6,068 bases of DNA, from NCBI GenBank assembly GCA_001821795.1, contig MHOB01000004.1, positions 1 to 6,068 on the forward strand, given 5' to 3'. Positions 1-6,068 of this stretch are shown here, piece after piece. Made by a program: the position numbers and the translations under genes. Each line of letters opens with the position of its first letter. Position 1 is the first letter of the stretch. Below the pieces are notes generated by a model. That model saw nothing but the letters and a program-made list of their open reading frames with translations, made no database searches and had not been told where the DNA came from. The stretch comes from Candidatus Ryanbacteria bacterium RIFCSPLOWO2_12_FULL_47_9c. Its GTDB lineage: Bacteria > Patescibacteriota > Minisyncoccia > Ryanbacterales > GWA2-47-10b.

Positions 1-177
1 GTTGATATTGATAAATTTATGTTTTTTTGGAGTAGAGCAAATAATGGAGAAGTAATCGGAGGACAATTCTTTGCCATATTTAAGAAAGGACAGATAAAAA
101 GGGAAAACAGGTTTACCGTGTTCACCTTTGAATCGTCGATTAAATATTTTAACGCAACTTCCTTAGAGTTTATTTAA
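1..177 (+). CDS. C-terminal end of an unrecognised protein (5' partial)
   Basis: Frame 1 is open from the first base to TAA at 175-177, giving 58 residues. I do not recognise the family. The visible part is rich in aromatic residues and lysine (GGQFFAIFKKGQIKRENRF), with alternating hydrophobic and charged stretches that look like beta strands, and it ends NATSLEFI. There is no membrane segment. An in-frame ATG lies at 19-21 but has no ribosome binding site before it, and the frame is open further upstream, so I read this as the tail of a longer gene cut by the window edge. It lies 37 bases upstream of the purM-like gene on the same strand, so the two could be co-transcribed. That it is coding at all rests on an open frame ending just before the next gene, hence moderate confidence. 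Confidence 0.45.
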   Translation, partial: VDIDKFMFFWSRANNGEVIGGQFFAIFKKGQIKRENRFTVFTFESSIKYFNATSLEFI

Positions 178-214
178 ATTAAAATCTATAGAGACCCGAG
201 AGACCAGAAAGTCT

Positions 215-1150
215 ATGTATAATCCGACGAAACCGTACAAATACCAAATTCTTAAACTCATCGAAAGTACTTGGCATACGCCCTATGTAAAAGTAGAGAG
301 CGGCTTGTATCCGATTATCACGAAGAAATTTGCATACCCCGAGGTACAACACACCGATGGAATCGGTACAAAGGGTTTGTATCATTGGAAAAAGCGAACA
401 TTTAAAAATGCGGTACTGGATGCGCTTGCAATGAATTTAAACGATCTCGCAATGGTCGGAGCAACGCCGTATGCGCTTCAAAATCACATCGTTTTGCCAA
501 GGGATGACCATGGAGCAATCTTGAAAATAGTGGTAGTTTTAGCGGCTGAATGTAAGAAGAGAAAAATCGCCATGACGGGGGGAGAGACGTCGATTCATTC
601 CGACACAAAAGGGATGGACATAAGCATTACTGTTTCTGGTCTAATCAAACGCAAGAGAAAAAATCAATGTAATGTTGGGGATGTGCTTATAGGGCTTGCC
701 AGTTCGGGTGTCCACTCAAATGGTATTACAAAAGTTAGAGAAGTTTTTGGAAAGGAATATAGAAAAGAGTTTACAGAACCAACGAGAATTTATCTTGACG
801 AAATACTTTCCGTGCTCGATACAGGTAAGGTAAACGGCATGATGCATATCACGGGCGGCGCATTCACAAAACTTAAAGATATTTTAGTAAAAACTGATGC
901 GGTTATTTCTCACCAAAAAATTCTGCAGCCACAAAAAGTATTTAAAGATATGCACTCAAGGGGGCTTTCAAACAAAACAATGTATTCGACATTTAATTGT
1001 GGAATTGGTTTTGTCCTTTCTGTTCCTAGGGTTGAAGTTCGAAAGATTCTCGCCAAGCTTAAAAACAGCGCAGTCATCGGAGAAGTCGTAAAAGGAAGTG
1101 GCTCGGTGTTTATTACTTCTGCTTTCGACCAAAAGACCGTAGAAATGTGA
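215..1150 (+). CDS. purM: AIR synthase family protein, phosphoribosylformylglycinamidine cyclo-ligase (PurM-like)
   Basis: This is a 311-residue protein of the PurM family. PurM catalyses ATP-dependent closure of FGAM to aminoimidazole ribonucleotide in cytosolic de novo purine synthesis. Family motifs appear in order: HTDGIGTK (46-53), NLNDLAMVGATP (74-85), TGGETS (121-126), GDVLIGLASSGVHSNG (155-170), PTRIY (189-193), HITGG (211-215) and TFNCGIG (259-265). The last two, with PTRIY, favour PurM over SelD, HypE, ThiL or PurL. It is shorter than the roughly 345-residue E. coli enzyme, mostly at the N-terminus. Several usually conserved spots differ: GAEP reads GATP, the FLDY-like site reads LQNH (88-91), and GGETAE reads GGETSI. 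It may therefore be a divergent clade, and its exact activity is not certain. ATG at 215 is the first start after an in-frame TAG at 164-166. No clear Shine-Dalgarno site precedes it. No other purine gene lies in the window. Confidence 0.85.
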   Translation: MYNPTKPYKYQILKLIESTWHTPYVKVESGLYPIITKKFAYPEVQHTDGIGTKGLYHWKKRTFKNAVLDALAMNLNDLAMVGATPYALQNHIVLPRDDHGAILKIVVVLAAECKKRKIAMTGGETSIHSDTKGMDISITVSGLIKRKRKNQCNVGDVLIGLASSGVHSNGITKVREVFGKEYRKEFTEPTRIYLDEILSVLDTGKVNGMMHITGGAFTKLKDILVKTDAVISHQKILQPQKVFKDMHSRGLSNKTMYSTFNCGIGFVLSVPRVEVRKILAKLKNSAVIGEVVKGSGSVFITSAFDQKTVEM

Positions 1151-1160
1151 GGGACCTTAG

Positions 1161-1166
1161 TATAAT
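1161..1166 (+). promoter_or_regulatory. -10 box (TATAAT) just upstream of the GIY-YIG gene
   Basis: A perfect TATAAT lies in the 29-base gap after purM, 13 bases before the ATG at 1180. Transcription would begin near 1172-1174, leaving a leader of only about 6-8 bases, too short for a normal ribosome binding site. No convincing -35 box is seen 16-18 bases upstream, so the promoter call rests on the -10 match and its location. Confidence 0.45.
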
Positions 1167-1179
1167 TTCCGTATTAGTT

Positions 1180-1428
1180 ATGCCTTATTTTACTTATATT
1201 CTTGAATGCGCCGACAGTTCGTTTTATGTTGGTTGTACAAATAATTTAGAGAAGCGCTGTAAGGAACATAACGAATCCAAATGGGGCGCGCACTACACAA
1301 AACTTAGACGCCCGGTTGTTTTAAAATATTCTGAAAAGTTTAATACTCTCAAAGAAGCGCGACGGCGCGAATCTGAAATCAAAAGCTGGCGCCGGGAAAA
1401 GAAATTAAATTTAATTAATAAAAAGTAA
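1180..1428 (+). CDS. GIY-YIG nuclease domain protein (UPF0213/YhbQ-like)
   Basis: This 82-residue protein is a complete single GIY-YIG domain, the fold that cuts DNA in UvrC and in homing endonucleases such as I-TevI. The GIY half is TYIL (5-8) and the YIG half is FYVG (15-18), followed by the conserved Arg26 and His30 in EKRCKEH. The likely metal-binding catalytic Glu64 sits in ARRRESEIKSW (60-70), the usual A..RE..IK pattern of this family. The cellular role of such stand-alone proteins is poorly defined; a part in DNA repair or processing is the usual guess. The frame is open back to an ATG at 1147, but that start overlaps the purM stop and adds 11 residues not typical of the family. MPYFTYIL at 1180 is the classic N-terminus, so I chose it. 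No Shine-Dalgarno site is visible. A strong terminator follows 23 bases after the stop. Confidence 0.9.
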   Translation: MPYFTYILECADSSFYVGCTNNLEKRCKEHNESKWGAHYTKLRRPVVLKYSEKFNTLKEARRRESEIKSWRREKKLNLINKK

Positions 1429-1451
1429 AACTACGGAAAAGGAATAGAAAT

Positions 1452-1491
1452 GCCCCACCGAAGTGAAGCATTTCGGTGGGGCTTGTTTTTT
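1452..1491. terminator. Rho-independent terminator, probably bidirectional
   Basis: Bases 1452-1462 (GCCCCACCGAA) pair perfectly with 1472-1482. The stem can extend inward by a G-T wobble, T-A and G-C to a 3-base loop (1466-1468). On the plus strand TTGTTTTTT follows (1483-1491), a textbook intrinsic terminator for the purM/GIY-YIG side. On the minus strand the hairpin is preceded by AAAAAACAA and followed by the weaker tract ATTTCTATTCC, so it could also end the convergent minus-strand gene. Confidence 0.87.
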
Positions 1492-1559
1492 CAGCTGTCG
1501 ATGTACTCGCGGAAGAGTTTGTAGACCTCTGGAGGGCAGAGAACAGGATTCCATCTTTC
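1491..1559 (-). other. Out-of-frame C-terminal extension of the minus-strand gene (candidate frameshift)
   Basis: If one base (the T of the TGA at 1560-1558) is skipped, reading continues in the +1 frame for 22 codons to a TGA at 1493-1491. The result reads ERWNPVLCPP then EVYKLFREYIDS. The codons are mostly C- or G-ending (GTC TAC AAA CTC TTC CGC GAG TAC ATC GAC AGC), like the main gene. The stop falls 8 bases before the terminator stem, as expected of a true gene end. Frame 0 beyond 1558 gives no protein-like sequence. This could be a real indel (pseudogene or strain variant), an assembly error, or a programmed +1 shift at TAT-TGA-A. Joined, the product would be 129 residues. Confidence 0.42.
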
Positions 1560-1881
1560 AATACCACTGACCAGCAAAGCCCGGCATGTCCTTCAATTCA
1601 TGAAGGAGCGATCGGATTCCCACTCGAAGCTTTTCACCGATATAGGAACCGAGATCTTCCTCATCGCCACTGAGCAGTGCCGCAACTGCTCGCATGAGAA
1701 CTTCGAGGGATCCGCTATACGGCAAGCGTTGGCGGCTGTAAGCGATCGCAAGTCCATGTTGAAGAGTTTCTGCGAGTACTTTCAGCACCTCGCGCTCCAT
1801 ACCCGCATTGGCAAGACTTTTCACTGTTCGTTGAAGCTCCCATGAGAATCTTGTGATGTTGAGTTGATTATCCACGGGCAT
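1558..1881 (-). CDS. Small hypothetical protein, possibly frameshifted near its end
   Basis: This is a 107-residue protein I do not recognise. It begins MPVDNQLNITRFSWELQRTV and looks mostly alpha-helical: repeated amphipathic stretches such as REVLKVLAETLQHGLAIAYS (39-58 of the frame from this start, approximate) and SLEVLMRAVAALLSGDEEDL, with no signal peptide or membrane segment, so it is probably cytosolic. The open frame extends 9 codons upstream to an ATG at 1908, but AAGGAG at 1893-1888 sits 6 bases before the ATG at 1881 and fixes the start there. The gene runs convergent to the GIY-YIG gene and divergent from the A2M gene. Its coding is supported by the strong ribosome site, upstream promoter-like boxes and downstream terminator. 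Frame 0 stops at 1558, but protein-like codons continue in the +1 frame to 1491, so the listed C-terminus may not be the native one. Confidence 0.65.
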   Translation of the reverse strand: MPVDNQLNITRFSWELQRTVKSLANAGMEREVLKVLAETLQHGLAIAYSRQRLPYSGSLEVLMRAVAALLSGDEEDLGSYIGEKLRVGIRSLLHELKDMPGFAGQWY

Positions 1882-1887
1882 GGTATT

Positions 1888-1893
1888 CTCCTT
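1888..1893 (-). promoter_or_regulatory. Ribosome binding site AAGGAG
   Basis: On the minus strand AAGGAG precedes ATG (1881) with a 6-base spacer, AATACC. It decides the start codon of the small minus-strand gene and is the only clear Shine-Dalgarno site in the window. Confidence 0.78.
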
Positions 1894-1955
1894 GTTATAT
1901 CCATTCACCGCGTGTCGCGGCTACATTATCAAACAACAATGTTTTATAGGCCTCT

Positions 1956-1985
1956 TTGTTCCGGGCAATTATACTATAGTATAGT
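1956..1985 (+). promoter_or_regulatory. Possible plus-strand promoter for the A2M gene
   Basis: TTGTTC at 1956-1961 and TATAGT at 1980-1985 are separated by 18 bases. They would start transcription near 1992, giving a leader of about 88 bases for the gene at 2080. The -35 match is weak, so this is tentative. It overlaps the minus-strand promoter candidate. Confidence 0.3.
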
Positions 1986-1997
1986 AAACTCCGGCAA
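1968..1997 (-). promoter_or_regulatory. Probable promoter of the small minus-strand gene
   Basis: Read on the minus strand, TTGCCG (1997-1992) and a perfect TATAAT (1973-1968) are spaced by 18 bases. Transcription would begin near 1961, about 80 bases before the ATG at 1881. The -10 box overlaps one end of the palindrome at 1970-1983. Confidence 0.5.
1970..1983. repeat. Perfect 14-base palindrome TATACTATAGTATA in the divergent promoter region
   Basis: TATACTA is followed directly by its reverse complement TAGTATA, with no spacer. It lies between the divergent minus-strand gene and the A2M gene and overlaps -10-like boxes on both strands. It may be an operator for a dimeric regulator, or simply two face-to-face -10 elements. 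The sequence alone cannot tell these apart. Confidence 0.6.
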
Positions 1998-2079
1998 CTA
2001 TTCCCGATGCTCTTATCTCGGGGTATTAGTTTAGCATGTATACACAGCCAAAGAAATCGAAATGAAGTAAGATAAACAT

Positions 2080-5000
2080 ATGGGTGAACTGCCCGAGTTT
2101 CAACCTGCCGAACAACACCACCTCCACATTAAAAAGTGGGAAGTAGTTTTTGGCATAGCCGTGATCTTGGCGATCGGCGGTTTTTTTGCGTATCAAAAAT
2201 TTTATGGTGGAACATTCCAACGGGAATTTGAGGAAGTATACTCGCTGGTGCCGGATAAGATTTCTCAAAGCGCCGCTATCGTTGTGCGTTTGCCCGAGGG
2301 GGTAAAGGTAAATATTGCAGAGGCAAGCGAAAAAATATCTTTTGATCCGGCGCTTTCCGGAGATTGGTCTGAAGGAAAGGGCGCGGAGTATCTTGTTTTT
2401 CAGCCAAAACAAAAACTTGACCTTGGCAAATACTATTCAGTAACGCTTGCGACTCAAGATATAAAAATACAAAAGGATTTCCTTGCCGACGAAGACCCAA
2501 AAATTGTCTCCGTGTTTCCGAATAGCAATTCTGAATCTTCCGAGTACTCAAAAATAACGATTATTTTTAATCGGCCGATGGTCCCGCTTACCACTCTTGA
2601 CGAATTAAAAGATAAGGATATCCCGGTAGAGATTACTCCTCCAACCGCCGGAAAATACCGCTGGATTACAACGCGAAACTTGCAATTTATTCCCGAGAAA
2701 CGTTTACAGCGCTCGTCCAATTATGTGGTAAGCATAAAACAAGGTTTTGTCTCGATAGATGGGCTTGCGGTTGCGCCGGTAACCCACGCATTCAGCACGC
2801 GCCCGCTCCGGTATGAGAGTGAACAGATGCAGGATGAGCAAACTCTCTATAATCATCCAATACGCATTGTTTTCAACCAGCCGATCGATATTGAGCGCAC
2901 CGCCCGCGAACTTGCTGTAAAAAAATTATCCGGCGAGGATGTTAGTTTTATTGCAATGTATGGGACGCGTTCCGTGTATGACAGGGATGCCAAGCGATAC
3001 AATAAGTTTCTCGATAAATCCATACTCGAAATTCACAACAAAGCCGACCGCCACGGCCGCGAAAAGTTCTGGGATTTCAATACTGCGTATAGTTACACGC
3101 TCAAACAAGCGTACCCACTGGAAGGAGATATCTCTCTTAGTCAACAGCGAAGCGGCAATATTATGGTTGGCGATATCATCGGCGAGCTTTCTGCGGAATC
3201 TGCGAAGAGCAAATTTGTCGAGCCGGATTTTTTTGATCCAGAGGGAAAGCTTTGGGTGAATTTTTTTGAAGATATTGACAAGGATTCAAGCAAAATTACA
3301 GCAGACGCCATTAAAGAAATTGGTTACGGTGAGAAATGTAAGGAACCTGAAGAAGGAGAAGAAGTTCGCTATGGGGACGATTGTGAGAAAGTCCCCGATT
3401 TTAAGCGGATCTCTATAACATTTGATTCCAAAGGGCTGAAGCGCGGACAGCAAATCGATGTACATTTTAAGAAAATATACAATAAGTCTGGCCTCCAGAT
3501 AAACGCCCAAGACCTGACGAGAACCATTACGCTATATCCCGAATTGGTCATTTATAAAGTGGTGCCTTCCGAGGGTGCGGTAAATGCCGATCTCACCCAG
3601 ATGAAAATATGTACATCAAATCCGCTCCGAGCGCCCGATGAACAATCTTTCCCCGAACGGATCAAAAGCAATATAACCGTCGGTCTTTGGAACTGGTATG
3701 GCCCGTACCGTGTGCGGCCGGAAAATAAAGAGGCAAGTTGCGCTGTCGGACAATTTGAAAATACAATACAATACGGCCTTGTTCCCAAGTTTCAATATGA
3801 GATTACCTTGAGTCTTATTGATCATTTCGGCCAAAGCGCGAATAAAACTACTCGTTTTACAAGCGGTAACCTTGTATCATCGGCGCGGCGCTTTACTCAT
3901 TTGCAGAAAGGGTATAACGTTACCTCTCCCGAGCGAACCAAGTTTGTCTACGCGGTGGACAATTTTGATTATGTCAATCTTCACATCTGCGAAGCGTCGC
4001 CGGAAACCATGCTCCGCTATATTGAAAATCGTCCCGATGGATATGTTACGCCCGAAAGCCTGGATTGTATCCGAACGGTCGAGAAAAGAATTGATTTGCC
4101 AAAAAAATATTGGTCGCGGACCTATTTTCAGGTAAATCTCGGGGATTATATTTCGAATCCGCTCGGCCACTATATATTAACTTTTAGTCATCCTGAATAT
4201 CGAAATGTATTCCAAGAATGGGACTCGGCATCCGGCCGTCCCCTAGAGCGTGTTGGCGGCCGACTCTACGAGCGGACGTATGTTACGGTAACGCGCATGG
4301 CAGTTCAGGAAAAGAAAGTCGAATGGAACGATAGTCCATATGAAACACACCGTGAGGTGGTGAGGGAAGCACTGTCAAAAACTCCACGGAATCTCTATTG
4401 GGTTACGCGGTTTGGAAATCTCGATCCCGTGGCGAATGCCGACATTAACCTTTATCAATATGTTTCCTCGCAACAATACGGGAACAGAAGCGTCCAGCTT
4501 GTCAGTACGCATCGCACCGGGCAAGACGGCGTCGCGCTTGTCGCGGCGACGCCGAATCTTGCGGCCGCCATTGTAAAAGAAGGAGCAGACAGCGCTATTG
4601 TTGCCGCGGATGTCGACCGTCTCGAGTGGGGTTCTCCCGCCCAAGCGGCTGAGCGCGCGTATCTTTATACCGACAGGCCAATTTACAGGCCCGGACAGCG
4701 CGTATTTATCAAAGGAATTTATCGCCTTGGCTATGATGCAAATTATGAAATATTCCGAGAGAAAAAGACGGAGCTCGAGGTGCGTAATAGCAAGTACGAA
4801 GTAGTTTCCAAACAATCGCTCGACATGAGTGATTACGGTACTTTTACGGCCGATATAACTCTTGATGAACATGCTCCATTGGGCACGTATTCGGTTTCAG
4901 CACCCGGCGGAACTACCTATTTTGATGTCGAGGAATATGTGCCAGCTGCTTTCAAAGTAGAAGCCGCGAGCGACAAAGAGGAATATATTGCCGGCGATAC

Positions 5001-6068
5001 GTTTGTACTAGATGTGAATGCCGAATACTATTTTGGGGTTCCGGTCGATGGGGGAACGTTGGAGTACGCGGTTGCGAGCCAAGATTATTATTTCGACCGA
5101 TACCGCGACGGTTATTTCCAGTTTGGGAACGGCTGGTATTATTCTTTCGATGGATCATATGGGGATAAATTTCTCTTGCGCGGCAAAACATCGCTTGACA
5201 GCCACGGCAAGGCCGAAATCAAGGAGCAATTGGACTTCAATAAATTTTTCAAAGGCGACGAGAGTATGAGAAGTAAAATTTTCACGGTTCACCTCACCGC
5301 GAAAAACACGAACGGTCAATCAATCTCCACGCGGAAATCTTTTATTGTCCACCGCGGAGAAATATATGCCGGGATCAGTCTTGATAAAAACTTCGTAGGC
5401 AAAAACGAAAGTATAAAGGCGCGCATAAAAACGGTTGATACGCAGGGTAAAGAAGTTTCGCGCGGCGGTATCGTTGTGGAGGTTAAAAAAATCATTTGGG
5501 AGTCGTACAAACGGCGCGAAGTCGATGGGGGTTATTACTATCGTACCGAACAGAAAAAGGAAACTGTTCAAGAATTTACTGTTCGTACGGATAAAAACGG
5601 CAACGCGGATCGCGAGTTTACCCTCGATCAGGAGGGTGAATACGAGGTAAACGTAAGTACGCAGGATTCCCAAGGCAATACCATTTCCGCCAGATACGAT
5701 CTCTTTGTATACGGTTCTGGCGCGGTCACGGTTCGCCCGACGAATAACGAAACTCTTGATCTTGCAACTGACAAGGGCGAGGTTGATGTCGGCGAGAACG
5801 TGAAGATCGTTATTAAGTCTCCCTATCAAAAGGCAAAAGCCCTCGTCAGTATCGAGCGGGGGAAGATTTTCAGTTATCAAATTATTGATGTAGAGAGGAA
5901 TCTCGTAGATTACAATTTCAAAGTTACCGAAGAGCATGTGCCGAATGTTTACGCATCGGTTCTCTTGCTTTCGCCGCGGCCAGAGATTAAATACGGCCAG
6001 ATTAACTATCGGGTAAATACAAAGCAGAAAACTCTTGATGTCAGTGTCCAGCCGGATAAAAATAATTA
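2080..6068 (+). CDS. Membrane-anchored alpha-2-macroglobulin family protein (3' partial)
   Basis: The frame is open for 1329 codons and runs off the window. Bacterial A2Ms are large envelope proteins thought to trap foreign proteases. Residues 1-18 are a polar cytoplasmic tail; about 21-38 (VVFGIAVILAIGGFFAY) form one membrane anchor with no lipobox. Residues ~50-600 hold Ig-like modules, two with the strand motif FNRPM (163-167) and FNQPI (265-269), resembling Big_5 domains. Macroglobulin domains follow: ~605-740; ~772-846; an MG2-type domain with YLYTDRPIYRPGQ (861-873); FDVEEYVPAAF (948-958); ~1087-1140; and a bait-region-type domain with SPYQKAKALVSIER (1247-1260) and PNVYASVLLLSP (1288-1299). 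The thioester region would lie downstream and cannot be judged. ATG 2080 is the first start after an in-frame TAA at 2068-2070; the Shine-Dalgarno site is weak (AAGTAAG). All six cysteines fall between residues 420 and 663. Family members usually exceed 1500 residues. Confidence 0.95.
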   Translation, partial: MGELPEFQPAEQHHLHIKKWEVVFGIAVILAIGGFFAYQKFYGGTFQREFEEVYSLVPDKISQSAAIVVRLPEGVKVNIAEASEKISFDPALSGDWSEGKGAEYLVFQPKQKLDLGKYYSVTLATQDIKIQKDFLADEDPKIVSVFPNSNSESSEYSKITIIFNRPMVPLTTLDELKDKDIPVEITPPTAGKYRWITTRNLQFIPEKRLQRSSNYVVSIKQGFVSIDGLAVAPVTHAFSTRPLRYESEQMQDEQTLYNHPIRIVFNQPIDIERTARELAVKKLSGEDVSFIAMYGTRSVYDRDAKRYNKFLDKSILEIHNKADRHGREKFWDFNTAYSYTLKQAYPLEGDISLSQQRSGNIMVGDIIGELSAESAKSKFVEPDFFDPEGKLWVNFFEDIDKDSSKITADAIKEIGYGEKCKEPEEGEEVRYGDDCEKVPDFKRISITFDSKGLKRGQQIDVHFKKIYNKSGLQINAQDLTRTITLYPELVIYKVVPSEGAVNADLTQMKICTSNPLRAPDEQSFPERIKSNITVGLWNWYGPYRVRPENKEASCAVGQFENTIQYGLVPKFQYEITLSLIDHFGQSANKTTRFTSGNLVSSARRFTHLQKGYNVTSPERTKFVYAVDNFDYVNLHICEASPETMLRYIENRPDGYVTPESLDCIRTVEKRIDLPKKYWSRTYFQVNLGDYISNPLGHYILTFSHPEYRNVFQEWDSASGRPLERVGGRLYERTYVTVTRMAVQEKKVEWNDSPYETHREVVREALSKTPRNLYWVTRFGNLDPVANADINLYQYVSSQQYGNRSVQLVSTHRTGQDGVALVAATPNLAAAIVKEGADSAIVAADVDRLEWGSPAQAAERAYLYTDRPIYRPGQRVFIKGIYRLGYDANYEIFREKKTELEVRNSKYEVVSKQSLDMSDYGTFTADITLDEHAPLGTYSVSAPGGTTYFDVEEYVPAAFKVEAASDKEEYIAGDTFVLDVNAEYYFGVPVDGGTLEYAVASQDYYFDRYRDGYFQFGNGWYYSFDGSYGDKFLLRGKTSLDSHGKAEIKEQLDFNKFFKGDESMRSKIFTVHLTAKNTNGQSISTRKSFIVHRGEIYAGISLDKNFVGKNESIKARIKTVDTQGKEVSRGGIVVEVKKIIWESYKRREVDGGYYYRTEQKKETVQEFTVRTDKNGNADREFTLDQEGEYEVNVSTQDSQGNTISARYDLFVYGSGAVTVRPTNNETLDLATDKGEVDVGENVKIVIKSPYQKAKALVSIERGKIFSYQIIDVERNLVDYNFKVTEEHVPNVYASVLLLSPRPEIKYGQINYRVNTKQKTLDVSVQPDKNN

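Noticed and set aside
218..223. TATAAT overlapping the purM start codon, as a promoter
   Set aside because: It lies inside the coding sequence after the ATG, and there is no -35 box at a suitable distance.
1147..1179. Upstream ATG at 1147 as the GIY-YIG start
   Set aside because: It overlaps the purM stop, spans the TATAAT box and adds 11 residues not typical of the family, while ATG 1180 gives the standard N-terminus.
1558..1560. UGA recoded as glycine, as in Gracilibacteria or Absconditabacteria
   Set aside because: Reading through this UGA in frame 0 gives no protein-like sequence, and the 1329-codon A2M frame contains no UGA although it has many glycines. The purM-like frame ends sensibly at UGA.
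2003..2022. Hairpin CCCGA/TCGGG upstream of the A2M gene, as a terminator or riboswitch
   Set aside because: The stem is only 5 base pairs with a 10-base loop and no following T-tract, and no known riboswitch consensus was recognised.
2036..2065. Nine-codon mini-ORF (MYTQPKKSK) upstream of the A2M gene, as a leader peptide
   Set aside because: No ribosome binding site, no run of regulatory codons and no clear attenuator hairpin; short ORFs of this size are expected by chance.
2026..5937. Many minus-strand and offset open frames across the A2M region
   Set aside because: They are shadows of the long A2M frame, with no recognisable motifs or ribosome sites.

Overview
The window looks like a piece of a bacterial chromosome from a small-genome lineage, most likely Candidate Phyla Radiation/Patescibacteria (Parcubacteria-like). 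This is an inference from gene content and style. It holds a divergent stand-alone PurM-type protein, an 82-residue single-domain GIY-YIG protein, and a very large membrane-anchored alpha-2-macroglobulin (A2M), packed with short gaps. Two of the starts have no clear Shine-Dalgarno site. UGA behaves as a stop, so the standard bacterial code fits. No rRNA, tRNA, CRISPR array, insertion sequence or attachment site was seen.

Layout, left to right. Positions 1-177 hold the last 58 codons of an unrecognised plus-strand gene. A purM-family gene follows at 215-1150, then a GIY-YIG gene at 1180-1428 that begins 14 bases after a perfect TATAAT box. A strong hairpin terminator at 1452-1491 separates these from a small minus-strand gene of unknown function (1881 down to 1558) with a good AAGGAG ribosome binding site. 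Just past that gene's stop, a +1-frame stretch of 22 protein-like codons ends right beside the terminator. This suggests a frameshift, either an indel or programmed, and a true C-terminus at 1491.

An AT-rich divergent promoter region with a 14-base perfect palindrome (1970-1983) separates the minus-strand gene from the large plus-strand gene. That gene starts at 2080 and stays open for 1329 codons to the window edge. It encodes the N-terminal part of a bacterial A2M: a short cytoplasmic tail, one transmembrane anchor, a series of Ig-like modules, and the macroglobulin domains with the TDRPIYRPG signature, up to the bait-region-type domain. The thioester domain, if present, lies beyond the window.

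The genes do not form an evident pathway. purM and the GIY-YIG gene are co-directional and may share transcription. The minus-strand gene and the A2M gene diverge from a common control region. The best candidates for something new are the apparent frameshift in the small minus-strand gene and the unusual architecture of the A2M N-terminus.
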